A DNA stretch of 20,060 nucleotides. It comes from Smittium mucronatum. Taxonomy: Eukaryota > Kickxellomycota > Harpellomycetes > Harpellales > Legeriomycetaceae. A program made the position numbers and the translations under genes. The notes beneath the pieces were generated by a model. That model saw only the letters and a program-made list of their open reading frames with translations. It searched no databases and was not told where the DNA came from. Location of the stretch: the NCBI GenBank assembly GCA_001953115.1, contig LSSL01000460.1, forward strand, positions 76,819 through 96,878, written 5' to 3'. Shown here piece by piece: positions 1-11,175 of this stretch; position 1 is the first letter of the stretch; the number at the start of each line of letters is the position of its first letter.

Positions 1-843
1 ATTATATTAAAAATATAACTGATAAAATTAATTTAAGAATATCACAATCCCTCTTTTGTGGAATATAGTTATTTCCTTTTCATTTTTCATCCCATATAAT
101 GTCGAAAACCTCTCAAGGATATAACACAGATATTCGATGAAGGTAATACTTATAATTTTTTTGGTTGTACTGATGAAGTTTTAAATTTTTTAAAGAATCA
201 TTACTAACACCGACTTTACTGCTAACTGGTCTTTCAATAGACCTCCGAATTCAATAAAATAAAAAACTCATATGTATTGAAGAGCCGATTTTGGAAAGTG
301 GCGTTTTGATTGATTGATTTTTTTAACTTAATACACATAATATAAGTAAGAAACTCATACATTAAAGAATCCTTTTTTTATCGTATATTAAAATATATTT
401 TGGAGGGTTTTAGGTACTCTTTTACTAAAAACACATAACTTCAACTACATAGATTACCAGATTAGTCAAAAATGTTAGTCCATGGTTATTTGGGAGCCTT
501 AAGTGGCTGAAATTGACTGTTTAAAAATAAAATATAAAAGCTTTTGATCAAATATACTCAGCGTACAGGAAGAAACCAATAGCCTGAAAATCAATTTATA
601 GTTCCAATTTTTAATATCTTTGTGGTTATGAGAAAAAAATGTGTGGTTTTAAGTAAGATATATATCGATATATAAACCAAATAAAGATGATAAAAGTTTC
701 AATATGAAATTTTTAATTACTTGATTTTAACATAAATTTGACTCAAATGATTTTAGCCGCATAATCTTTAGGTGTAGTATTTTATCAAATTTTTATTTAA
801 AATAACTTAAAAATAATTATTAAAGAGTGGAGATAAATTATAT
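1..843. other. AT-rich spacer, no firm gene
   Basis: No complete gene is visible. A 35-codon open stretch on the plus strand at 100-204 reads like protein (it contains TDEVLNFLKNHY) but has no ATG, is bounded by TAA codons, and cannot be assigned to a family. It may be a shred of another decayed element. The rest is A/T-rich sequence with homopolymer runs. The 3' end of the transposase relic begins at 844. Confidence 0.5.
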
Positions 844-2500
844 TTAATTATTAAGTGATGAGTTTTTAGCTATTGCTTTTGGTCTCCCTCGGTTTTTTTT
901 CATTCCCAAAAATGTGACATTAATGAGATTCAATCTTCCATCTTTTTTAATATAACGGTAAACGTGGTGGCATTTCTTATTTTTTAAAACGCTAATGCAG
1001 GAACGTAAAAGCATCAAATTATCTATATCTAAGGATTCTCTAATGAGAAAAATTCTGCTGTTAAAAATCGAGTGTTTTTTAAGCTTTGATACGAGCTACT
1101 TTTCTCTTTTATTAAAAATTCGGCAAGAAATTCTTCAGTCAATTGGCTGTCAAAAATAAACATATTTTTCTTCTGGTTATGGACGCCCAAATCGTAAAAA
1201 AAAAATACGAGATTATTTTCTATATATTAATTTTTATCGTATAAAGGGTTTTCAAAGTTGTTTTTTTTGCTAAAACCCACATCCTCCAAAATTTAAAAAC
1301 ACAGAGGAATGAATTCTAGTAAATTATACCTTTTCCAATTATGATATCTACTATTAATAGTAAGATTGAACCTTTTTAATGAGTTTTTAGTACTGGGTTC
1401 TAAAGGATAAACACCTTCATACCACTCATAATTTTTTAAACGTGATTCTTTTAAAATTTACTGAATTTTGTATTCATTTCATCGAAATCTTCCCAATTTT
1501 TTTTCAATAATAAATAATGTAATTTTAAAGTTTTTGACGTTATTTGAAAGCTGTATGTACCTAATATCCCATAGAAAAAAGAAATTCCGAAAATTTTCTG
1601 GGTATGATTTAGCTAATTTCTGTATATTCCTATACACATGCGCCCAAAAATTTATTCTTTTGCACCCAGGTCTAAATATCTCAACAGATCTTGATATTTG
1701 CGGAGCTGAATTGGCAATAAATTATCTAGGGTTAAAGGCCAAACCGTATAATTCTGCCACTTTTTCCATTTTTTTCAGTACCCACAAACAGATTGATGTG
1801 TTCTCATTTTTTGAAATCGCTATTCCGCTTAGTATGAAAGCTCCGTTCAAATCAATAACTCATACTACTATGGCGGGATATCCCAAGTCTATTAGCTTAT
1901 ATGTAGCATCAATATCGATGTTTTCTGATTTGCATGCGATTTTTATTAGAGCTTCTGAAGTCATGAATATTCTCATTTGATCTAAAAATATAAATAATTA
2001 ATTAAATGAAAAAATAATATATATATATAAGTATCTGGATCTAGGTTCTAACCGGTTATAAATGATTTCCAAACTCTGATTTTATATTTTCGATGGTTTT
2101 TTTTAGTAAGGTTGTTGTTAAATGGTTTCTTCCAGAATTTTTTTTACTGCTATTTGACAGAATACTGTAAATTCGCTTTGAAGAAAGTTTAAAACCATAA
2201 TTTTTTAACTTTTTATGATTTTCCATGGTCTTTTTGTGCCTTTTTCGTAGATATTTAATACCAAATTTTTGTAATCTAGTTGTAATACAACTATAAAACA
2301 ACCCTATGAATGTTCATTAGCTATATATATATTTTTAAGCAATTTTTGTATACATCCAATCGGTCAAGAGCGTTACAACGACCCTTTCCTTTGTTCCTAC
2401 AGAGGAAAAGTGTCCGGATATACTCTTTTAAGAATCTTCTTGTACGGATCACCCATGTTTTAACTTTATTATCACCCTTCAGCACGGGAAGTTCTTCAAT
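844..2500 (-). pseudogene. Decayed Mutator-like (MULE) DDE transposase
   Basis: Reading the minus strand from about 2500 down to a TAA at 844-846 gives a recognisable but broken MULE-type transposase. The N-terminal part has a FLYWCH-like zinc-finger remnant: cysteines in CRNKGKGRC at about 2375-2401, and NEHS near 2310 where a His-X-His is expected. A basic linker follows at about 2056-2301. The catalytic core has DATYKL (1893-1910), IANSAPQI (near 1704-1718), a WAHVYRN block near 1635, WYEGVYPLEPS and STKNSLK (1374-1394). The C-terminus ends in a basic AT-hook-like RGRPK (877-891). MULE transposases normally use Asp, Asp and Glu. Here the first Asp is kept, the second position is Asn and the third looks like Lys. 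In-frame stops lie at 1860-1862 and 1722-1724, with further stops and frameshifts near 1497-1504, 1435 and 1035. It is certainly non-functional. The element ends were not found. The family call is by motif recognition only. Confidence 0.72.
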
Positions 2501-4577
2501 TTTTTTCTAATTTATTTTCATTTTTCTGGGTTATTTGGAAGGCCTAAATGTTTTTAATGTAAAGAAAAAATTTTTTTCTTTACTTTCGTGCATTATTTGA
2601 AAAGAATTCAATATTTTGGTTGTCATAATTATTTTTTTCTAAAGAAAGATCAAAAAAAATTGATCCAATAGATTAATAGTAGACGATTTGTATATGAATG
2701 ATTATTTTTATGATGATATCATTGGAAAAAAAAATAATTTGCATGAGGATGATGAATTTTGTATGGAAATGACCAAGATTGTATATGATTGATACATTTT
2801 GTAAACAGATATTTTTAACCAATAGAAATATTTTGCAATAAGTCTTTAAATTTTTTGCGCTAAAGGTATCACCAATGTTAGCAAAGTAGAATAGTATTTT
2901 TAAATAGGCATCACTGAGGTTTTTCAAAATTAAATATTATTGAGTGAGAAAGGTATCCATAAAATCCATAAATGATAAGAGTGTTTAGTGTATTACCAAA
3001 TTAACACAATTTTTAACACTTATAAATTTTGATTATTAGAATTGAACAGATTTTTTTATTGAAGAAATAAATAAATAATAAAGTCGCGATTATTCTATTT
3101 TTATTGGTATTGATAGCACATAATATCTAGTTAAAATGGTTTAGAAATCCACTGAAGCTTGTCCAATACACATAATGGTTCCTTAAATACACCATAAATG
3201 TAGCAATTTAGGAATATTATGCAAAATTTGACATTATAACTATATTTTTTTCTGAAATCAACAATTTTTTTTCCAAAAAACAGATAATTTTCTTCAAAAT
3301 CATCCATAAAAAATACAATAATATAACGAAGATATTCAGAAATTACAAAAAAATTATTGTATTCGATTTATGCGATATATATTATCCATTTTTGTAATAT
3401 GTGGGATTTAAAATGTTGAAATAGCGTCTGAATAGTAAATCTTAGATATTTATTTGTAACCACGAATCCCTGAAAATAATTCGCTTCCCAAATTTAATTT
3501 TGTTTCATTATTATTGAATTTATACAATATAAGCCACCATTTAAAAAAAAAATAATAGTAAACACAGACATACCTTTTCAACTTAAAATGCTTATATTAC
3601 ATCACTGTCCAGCATTTAAGCACAAAGACATAAAAAAAATAATGATATATAGTCATTTTTGCGCTTTAAATCATTCAGAATATTTTCACTGTAATTGTTT
3701 TTTTTGGCACTTATAAAATAATTATCATGGGCATTTACTAAAATAAAAGGGATATTATTTCTTCGAAAAGAGTATTTTTGAAATATGAAAACGTTAATTG
3801 AATGAAAATTTATAAAATTTATCAATATCAGGATATTAATTTTTATTCTAGGTACTTTAATTATATATGTTTATTTGTGAGATTTTAGTCTATAGTTGTT
3901 CTATTGCTGAATTTTTGTATTAAATATACGTGGAAGTTATAATTAGGAAATAACTGAACTCCCACAATATCAATCATAATTAAGGAATTTATTAAATCGA
4001 CATCGATTAATTGCAAAACGGGAAATGGAAGGTAATAAGCTAAAGATTAGTTTACAAAGAAATTTTTTTGCAAAGAAGTCGTTTTCTTTGAAAATCAATT
4101 CACAAAAATAATGATTTAGAAAGGGATTAATCTGAAAAGGGATAAAAAAAATTTAAAACACAACAATTTAATAATTTTACATTACATCAAAGAAAAATAG
4201 AAAGAATGAATGTAAGAAAGGGAAAAAAAAGTTCGTATATCATAAAAAAATAAATAAAACACGAAAAAATTACTGTATAAAAAGCGCTGTAGCCGAAATC
4301 TCATTAAAAAAACACGCTTCAGATATAATTAAAATTCATTAAAAATTTATTATAGTTCGTCAAATAATTTTTTGCAACTTTTAAATAAACATTTCTTGAT
4401 ACTGAAAGTACCTAAAGGCATTAACTCTTTAATATTCTCATTACTTTGGTTACTTTCTTTTAAGTGCTACTTTTAACACTATTTCTTAGCTATAAAAAAA
4501 ACACATCAATAAAAAAAACAACTTATCGCAATAAGTCTTAAACAAAACTATTTCTATAACTAACAAAGTGAAATAAA

Positions 4578-4712
4578 ATGACTACAGAAAATTCTACTAG
4601 CTTTCAGGAATCTACTGGGAATTTTCAGGAAAAAGTTGAAGCTTCAAAGGAACGCATAACTTTGCGTAAGAAGTATTTCCCAATCCAAGAAAACCCTCAA
4701 TATATATATTAA
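4578..4712 (+). CDS. Short coding-like ORF, 44 aa, unrecognised
   Basis: An ATG at 4578 opens 44 codons ending in TAA at 4710-4712. Its codons are more balanced and GC-richer than the surrounding sequence. It follows a long A-rich leader (about 4480-4577), as a real translation start in an AT-rich fungus might. The product starts MTTENSTSFQES, is polar and charged (Glu, Lys, Gln rich), and has no membrane segment or known motif. It could be a tiny gene, the first exon of a gene whose remainder I cannot find (a GTAAGA lies inside it), or the start of a lost mobile-element protein. No function can be given. Confidence 0.22.
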   Translation: MTTENSTSFQESTGNFQEKVEASKERITLRKKYFPIQENPQYIY

Positions 4713-5081
4713 ATTAAAATCAATTATTTAAATTATTTTATAAAGAAATAATAATTTGGTAGATTTAATATCGAAGAAATTACATAAATTGGTTAGAAAA
4801 CTACTAGATTTATTTTTTTTAACACAGAAAATATATTTTTCTTAAAACATCCAGAAACTTGGATATCAAGGAAAATATTAAGATTTGAGCCTATGGTTAT
4901 AAATAAATTAATACTATTCCAAATTAAACCATACCTAAGAAAAATAAAGCTCAAAAGTTCGCAAATTTATTTTTACTTAATAACATTTGGGAGTATTCAT
5001 ATGCTATGAAATTTTCTACCTGGTATTATTTTCTTTACATCTATTTGAAAAGATTTGCACACTTTTATTAAAACTAACTAC

Positions 5082-5094
5082 GGGGGGGGGGGGG
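5082..5094. repeat. Poly-G tract, 13 nt
   Basis: Thirteen consecutive G residues lie in otherwise strongly AT-rich DNA. A 13-nt poly-C tract occurs at 13759-13771. Such tracts are length-unstable in assemblies and in cells. Confidence 0.9.
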
Positions 5095-6947
5095 TTCAAC
5101 CTTAAGATTTATTTATAATTCAAAAAATCATAAAAAATCATTAAAATTGAGTGGAGTTTTATTTTTTTACGCAATTATAAAATAAATTAAAAATTAAAAA
5201 AAGTCTAATTTTTTGAAAAAATTTCGATTTTTTTTTCGTCTAAACATCACTTAAAGACTCTAACAGCACGATAAATATACCAAGCGATTAAAGGCGAGTT
5301 AAATATTTCACCTAAATCAAAAAAATTGGAATTGGCACCCTGAGAAATATGCAAGTTAAAAACTGAATATAAAGAGGCTATTGTTACTCTGAATTAGCCT
5401 ATAAATACTACAAAATTTAATTTTTGATGATTATTAAAAGGAGATAAATAATCCATTTTACAACCGATAAATATTTTAAGACGATTTGGTAGACTGGGAT
5501 ATAAATATTTTTACTATACCCCTTTTTTTTTTTAATATATTTTTTTAGTGAAATTTTATAAAAGCAAGAAAAAAAATAAGAGAATCAAGTATAATTTTTG
5601 CTATAATATTTTTTCCATCACCATTTAGATTATATCATTTTTATCTTCAGCTGATAAAATTCGTTTTTGGTAACAAAATCTTTATGGATTACCAATATAT
5701 TTAAATAAAAAAAGCTTATTGGTTGGTAGCACCTACATTTTTTTTTAAAATAAAAATAGGAGTGTATCCTATGTGAAAATTGCAGATAAAAAGAAAATTA
5801 GTTTTGGTAAGTATACTAAGCTGTAACCACACCTTATATGTTTGAACAATTTTCCACATCAACCGGCTTAGTACGTGGTTTACAAACACTCTAACCTTCT
5901 ATTTTTTTCACTCAAAATCCATGTTATAAATAGCTTCGCGAAATTTACCCTGGGATCGCAAGTAATAATTTTTTTGAATTAAGATAATAAAATTTTAAAC
6001 TTGATTTTCCTCTATTATGGTTTTTAGAAGAATTATTTTGAATGAAACAAGTCGATAAAAATCTACCACAATTAGGGAGTTTCTCCAAGCTTTTAACAGT
6101 TTTTAAAAACTAAACCTGAAAAACGGGTTAAAGTTTTTTTAAAGACTCTTATCCGGAAAAATAAATAGGCGATCTCGATATAATCAGCTGCGAATCATCA
6201 ATGTAACCGATGGGACTTGTATTAGTTTAAAAAAAGGATGAGATGGGTGCCACTGATTTCCAGCATACTCCCATTCTCTACTGATACTAATGCGAAGAGC
6301 ATAGGGCTTTTTTTTTAAAGGGAATTTACGAAGAGCATAGGATAACTAATCTATTTCAATGGCATCGAATCTTTATCGGTTTGAAACATACATGATTGGT
6401 AAGCTAGCATTAATGATGAGGATGCTGGGATTTATAGACGTTTTTTATGTAAGTGAGTTTTTTGGAGGGATTGAAAACAGATTCCATCTTCGGCCAATGA
6501 TTAAGTGCTCACATTGATACGTGACTTATTTTTTTATAAAGGCTTGTTGGGAGGCAAGGAACGTATGGTCTCCACTGGCTGAAAAAAATAGGTGTGGTTT
6601 AATATAGGATGAGCACGGTCCCTCTATAAGGAGAGCACTCATTTGGTAGCGAGTAGCCATGAGCAGAGAGGTTTCAGAAAAAACAGAAAAAACAGAAGGG
6701 ACCAATGATATTAATCAAATTCAGGTTTTCTGGGTAACAATGAGCCCATGCAGTTCATGGACAAATAACGCCAAAGAGCTGTCTGTAATTTGTAGGCCAT
6801 CTGGAATATGGATGGCACACTTAATACTTGCTATTGTATTCTAGGATAAGAGATGTACTTTTTCTTCTTTTTAATTCAATATCATAAAAAGAGCTGTATT
6901 TGTCATACTATATACGAATTAATACTATCATAAAACAGTCTTAAAGG

Positions 6948-9570
6948 ATGTTATCAACAAAACTGTTTTCTTTGAAGAGGTTTACTGCCCCCAGCTCTTT
7001 GGGAATAAGGATTGGATCCGGAAGATCATACCAAGGTGGATTTCCGTTCCAGCCTCGAAAAATCCAAAGTAGATCCATTGGTTATATTTCCGATTCAGAT
7101 ATTAATATTATCCCCAATACTATCGATAAAAGATCAGCTCAGTTCGTGGTATTTTTTTTAAAAAAAAGCTTTTCTAATCCTCTAACCCAAAAAAACTCAA
7201 AAACATTAATTGTCCCCAAAATCTCGCGATTTAGGAAAACCAAGTACTTATGCGATCTCTTGTTGAAGATTTAAACCAAAAAATCCAAAAGATCAGTCTA
7301 GGTAAACTTTTTACTCTCCAATTTCTTGATTTTTTGAATGATTCTTGAACACAAAGTTCCCTCTCTATATATTCTTTGAAAAATATCACTTATTTAATCT
7401 TTAGGTGGTGGAGAAAAAGCTGTTTCCAGACATTTGGCTAGAAACAAGCTTCTTCCTAGAGATAGGTATGTTATACACTCATAGAAAACCACCTTATCTA
7501 AATTTCATCTTTTTTTAGCAAATATTACAATTAATATTAACCTTTTCCTTTTGTAGAGTAAAAAGGCTATTGGATGTTGGGTATACACTTCAAATTGGTA
7601 TTTTTTAAACTCCACTAACAACTCTTTTACTCTTCAGATCGCCTTTCCTAGAGTTCTCTCAGTTTGCAGGTTACAATTTGTATGAAGAAAATATTCCTGC
7701 CGGTGGAATAATCACTGGAATTGGAAAGATTAATGGGTACTTTAATTGTATATATATACATATACATATTTTCTTTGTATAGACCAATTTTCCTCTTTAA
7801 ATATCTAGAAAAGAATGTGTCGTAGTATGTAACGACCCAACCGTAAAGGTAATTAGGAGCTTGATTCAACTTTAAGAGTTAAATTTAATCTAATACATAT
7901 ATACATATTCATCTAGGGGGGAACATATTACCCTATCACAGGTATATAAGCCTCAATATCTTTTTTACTTATGTTCCGATTAGTATTAATGAAAATACCT
8001 TTTTTTAATGGTTCAGTCAAAAAGCATCTGAGAGCTCAGGAAATAGCCTTACAGAATAATCTCCCCTGTGTTTATCTAGGTAATTAGTTCGGAGTACGCT
8101 TATTTATTGATACTAAATTCTTTTTTAAATCAAATTTAGTTGATTCTGGCGGTGCTAACCTGCCTCACCAAAGCGATGTGTTTCCTGATAGGGACCATTT
8201 CGGCAGAATTTTTTTCAACCAGGTAAAAAAATCTTTTTTATCAAAATTTTCTGATTTAAAAGCTTTTTTTTTTAAAAATTTTTAGGCCACAATGTCAGCG
8301 AGAGGAATACCTCAGGTAGCTGTTGTGCTAGGATCTTGTACTGCTGGCGGGGCATATGTTCCTGCTATGGCCGATGAAAGTGTCATTGTTAAGAATCAAG
8401 GAACAATATTTCTTGCTGGTCCGCCTTTAGTCAAAGCTGCTACGGGTGAAATAGTTTCTGCAGAAGATTTGGGTGGTGCCGATTTACACAGTAATACATA
8501 TATATAAATATATATTTATATATCCCCTTAATATTTGTTTATTTAATTAAAAAAAGGCCGAGTGTCCGGGGTAACAGATCACTATGCTCAAAATGATGAA
8601 CATGCTTTGGCCATAGCCCGAAACATCGTTTCTTCGTTAAACATCAACAAGAAAGTTTCGGTAAACTACCAATTAATTATTACAAATATAACTTGAGCAA
8701 TTTTGTTTCTTTGGCAAACTAGCTCGACGTAATAGCACCTAGGGAACCTCTTTACAGTTCTGAAGATTTTGGAGGTATTGTAGGCGGTAATCTTAGGAAA
8801 ACATTTGATGTTAGACAAATAATAGCTAGGTTGGTTGATGGTAGCGAGTTTCAAGAATTCAAAAAATTGTATGGAACTACTTTGGTTACAGGTAAAGTAT
8901 AATTATTTATATAAGTGTGATATTTATTTTACATATATTTTCCGAATTAGGGTTTGCTAGATTGTATGGCTATCCTGTTGGGATAGTCGCAAATAATGGT
9001 ATTTTATTCTCAGAATCGGCTTTGAAGGGATCTCATTTCATACAGTTGTGTTCCAAACGCAAAATTCCATTAATATTTTTGCAAAACATTACCGGATTTA
9101 TGGTGGGGTCGGAGGCAGAGGCCGGCGGGATTGCCAAGAACGGAGCAAAATTGGTAACTGCAGTTTCGTGTGCCCAAGTTCCAAAATTCACTGTAATTAT
9201 CGGTGGAAGCTTTGGGGCTGGTAATTACGGAATGTGTGGGAGAGCTTATTCTCCTCGATTGTTGTATATGTGGCCCAATTCAAGAATATCTGTTATGGGA
9301 GGCGAGCAGGCAGCAAATGTGTTGGCACAGGTCAAGATAGACAATTTCGAGAAGGCAGGAAAAGACTGGGATAGAAAAGAAATGGAGGATTTCAAATCAA
9401 AAATCGTCAACAAGTATGAGCATGAAGGTCATCCGTACTATTCATCGGCTAGGCTGTGGGATGATGGGATTATTGATCCCAGAGATACTAGAAGAGTACT
9501 GGGTTTGGGATTATCGGCATCGTTGAATGCCCCAATCGGACAAGACAATTTTGGGATTTTCAGAATGTGA
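6948..9570 (+). CDS. MCCC2: Methylcrotonoyl-CoA carboxylase beta subunit, mitochondrial
   Basis: The carboxyltransferase subunit moves CO2 from carboxybiotin on the alpha subunit to 3-methylcrotonyl-CoA in mitochondrial leucine breakdown. Manual splicing gives join(6948..7148, 7235..7301, 7405..7465, 7557..7580, 7638..7736, 7809..7848, 7917..7941, 8017..8079, 8140..8222, 8286..8490, 8557..8660, 8723..8891, 8951..9570): 1761 nt, 586 aa, with phase kept at every junction and colinear with human MCCC2 (563 aa). The first ~45 residues are rich in Ser, Lys and Arg with no acidic residue, as in a mitochondrial presequence, which supports the ATG at 6948. The two acyl-CoA oxyanion-hole regions are intact: SCTAGGAY (238-245) and [16 protein letters not shown] (from 465). 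The protein ends NFGIFRM, matching the family C-terminus. Introns are 57-103 nt; all begin GTA and end AG. Exons 4 and 7 are only 24 and 25 nt. The gene appears intact; the biotin-bearing alpha subunit is not in this window. Confidence 0.95.
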
Positions 9571-10168
9571 TTTTACGATATATAAAATTAATTTTGATAT
9601 GTTTTTTTTCTATCAGGATAACAGTATTTTTAAAACAGTATTGAATTCCATTAAACCATAAATATTTATGTTTTAAAGAAAGTTTTGTATTAAAAAATAC
9701 TAAAAAATGGTAATTTAGCAAATTCTTGAAGAGTCTAGTGAATAAAAGGTATTTAATTTAAAATTAAGATGTCCTGTAAAACAGTGGCTGGTTGGAACAT
9801 ATGCATTCTGGAATAGAGGGCTGTTATTAATTTAAAGTTTCAAGAAATCCAATTCCTTATAAACACAAATCAAAGTTAAATATGTAGCTTTTTAATGGGA
9901 TGGAAAAAACCAAAGGCTTTTGTTCGTGAACAGAAAGAAAAATTGCACCCAGGGGAAATTGAATGGGAAAAGACGAAATACTTTTGAATGGAAAGATGCA
10001 ATGGGGGAGGGGTTAAAAAAGTAGGCCAGGCGATTATTTTTTGGAGGTTCCAAAGTTCCCGAAACTACAAAGGAAATAAAAAGATCAAAAGAGATCAAAA
10101 ATGAGAATAGAAGAGAAAACTTGGATAAATTAGCAAGAGGAGTATAAAAACAAAAATAACAATTTTAA
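9571..10168. other. Spacer between convergent genes, with purine-rich tract
   Basis: This 598-bp region lies between the 3' ends of two convergent genes and should hold both 3' UTRs. From about 9895 to 10110 the plus strand is strikingly rich in G and A and less AT-rich than its surroundings. One plus-strand frame stays open for about 40 codons there, and the complementary strand has a 68-codon ORF, but neither matches a protein I know. It may be a 3' UTR of unusual composition or a relic. Confidence 0.45.
9741..9746 (+). promoter_or_regulatory. Candidate polyadenylation signal (MCCC2)
   Basis: AATAAA lies about 170 nt after the MCCC2 stop, in the AT-rich 3' flank. The hexamer is common by chance in DNA this AT-rich, so this is only the best-placed candidate. 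Confidence 0.3.
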
Positions 10169-10810
10169 TTACCCCATGAGGTCGGCGATTTGGGCATCAG
10201 ATTGTAAAGCATCGGTTTCAGTTTTTTGGGTTTTTTTAAGTTTGGAAGATTCTTTCTTTTTAGCTTTTCGTTGTTCTTGGAGATCTTTGGTTTGTCTGAT
10301 ACTGTCCTGAAAATCATAATCTTTTTTAGTTTCTTTGTCAGATATTTTTTTTTTAAGTTGAGCGAGTTTGGCTTTGACGTCATCAACAGTATCGCGAGAC
10401 GTTTTAAGGGACATGTTGAGATTAGCCACGTGCTTTTTTCCATTGATATGGTCCAGATAAGAGATACTATCCTTGATCGTGACGTCGCAGACTTTGCAGT
10501 AGTATCCAGGCTGTTTGGAGGCAATGCCAGATACTTGCACGACTTGGAGCTTCCCCAACATTCCGGACAAATTGACCCTTCCTTCTCGAGCCTTTAAATT
10601 ATCGAGGATGGGTTTAGGCTCTTTTGGAACGGGATCTTCCCTCTTCTTCTTTTTATTTTTGGTTTTGCCACCTTCGTCATCACCACTCGAATCGTCTTCA
10701 GGAGCAGCAAGACGTTTAGCTCTCTCGCGAGCTCTTTGCTCGTATTCTTCCTTGTCCCATGTTTTTCTGTGAGATTCTTCTTTGCTGTAATATCCTTTCT
10801 TTTCGCTCAT
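10169..10810 (-). CDS. ZMAT2: ZMAT2/Snu23-like spliceosomal zinc-finger protein
   Basis: A 213-aa single-exon gene. Human ZMAT2 (199 aa) and yeast Snu23 are U4/U6.U5 tri-snRNP / pre-B spliceosome proteins that act near the 5' splice site in the nucleus. The family order is visible: an N-terminal KTWDKEEYEQRARER segment (residues 16-30), an acidic then Lys-rich linker (37-57), and a U1-type C2H2 finger with Cys105, Cys108, His121 and His127 (C-X2-C-X12-H-X5-H) inside GYYCKVCDVTIKDSISYLDH. NGKKH follows, then a charged helical C-terminal tail containing KKDYDFQDSI (162-171). The ATG at 10808-10810 gives the expected family N-terminus. Unlike MCCC2 it has no intron. It is convergent with MCCC2. 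Other ORFs overlapping it on both strands are shadows. The family call is firm; the splicing role is transferred from the family. Confidence 0.93.
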   Translation of the reverse strand: MSEKKGYYSKEESHRKTWDKEEYEQRARERAKRLAAPEDDSSGDDEGGKTKNKKKKREDPVPKEPKPILDNLKAREGRVNLSGMLGKLQVVQVSGIASKQPGYYCKVCDVTIKDSISYLDHINGKKHVANLNMSLKTSRDTVDDVKAKLAQLKKKISDKETKKDYDFQDSIRQTKDLQEQRKAKKKESSKLKKTQKTETDALQSDAQIADLMG

Positions 10811-11175
10811 TATTATTATGATTTTGGTGGGGTTGTTATAAAATTGTAAACTGGTTTAGTGTTGAAGATTAGTAGAATTTATGATATATGTATTTTTATC
10901 GTAGTTTTTTGAACCAGCAGAACTGAACGAAACGCACTTTAATAGAGAATTTTTATTCTTTTTACGCGAAAAGTTGCAATAAATTTATAATTTTTAAATC
11001 ATCTCGTAGGAATAATTTTAGAAAATTTAGCAAATGAAATTAAAGATTTCATGAATCTTAGCAAATAAAATGGCGTCTAATTTCTGTGTGATACACCGAA
11101 AACTAAATCTAGCCAGTGATCACACCGATTTACTTTGATTACCGTCCAATGGTTCTTTTTTTTATTTATTTTTAG

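Larger units (their letters stand above)
2501..6947. other. Long AT-rich intergenic region
   Basis: This 4.4-kb stretch is dominated by A/T homopolymers and has frequent stops in all frames. I see no conserved protein. Open stretches on the minus strand at 2673-2927 (84 codons) and 3616-3825 (69 codons) are within what such AT-rich DNA gives by chance, and neither is recognisable. The part from about 6170 to 6860 is visibly richer in G and C, has a short near-duplicate (GAAGAGCATAGG near 6294 and 6330), and may be an old, unidentifiable insertion. A short ORF at 4578-4712 and a G run at 5082-5094 are listed separately. Confidence 0.5.

Noticed and set aside
1468..1980. 170-codon ORF on the plus strand
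   Set aside because: It is the antisense shadow of the MULE transposase core. The minus strand carries the conserved motifs; the plus-strand product has none.
2673..2927. 84-codon minus-strand ORF
   Set aside because: The product is low-complexity, rich in Ile, Lys and Phe, with no motif and no conserved neighbour; its length is expected by chance in DNA this AT-rich.
6170..6860. Peptide GYIDDSQLIIS on the minus strand and a 61-codon plus-strand ORF at 6659-6844, suggesting a reverse transcriptase or small gene
   Set aside because: The YIDD-like motif is isolated. I could not find any other reverse-transcriptase block in proper order around it, and the plus ORF has no recognisable feature. 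The region stays noted only as GC-richer.
7581..7597. Alternative MCCC2 donor at GTATTT near 7597, lengthening exon 4
   Set aside because: It would insert residues not present in the family between Asp-Val-Gly and Ser-Pro-Phe-Leu-Glu; the GTATAC donor at 7581 joins these directly and in phase.
10165..10772. Overlapping ORFs of 85-123 codons on both strands across ZMAT2
   Set aside because: They are shadows of the ZMAT2 reading frame, which alone shows the C2H2 finger and family order.
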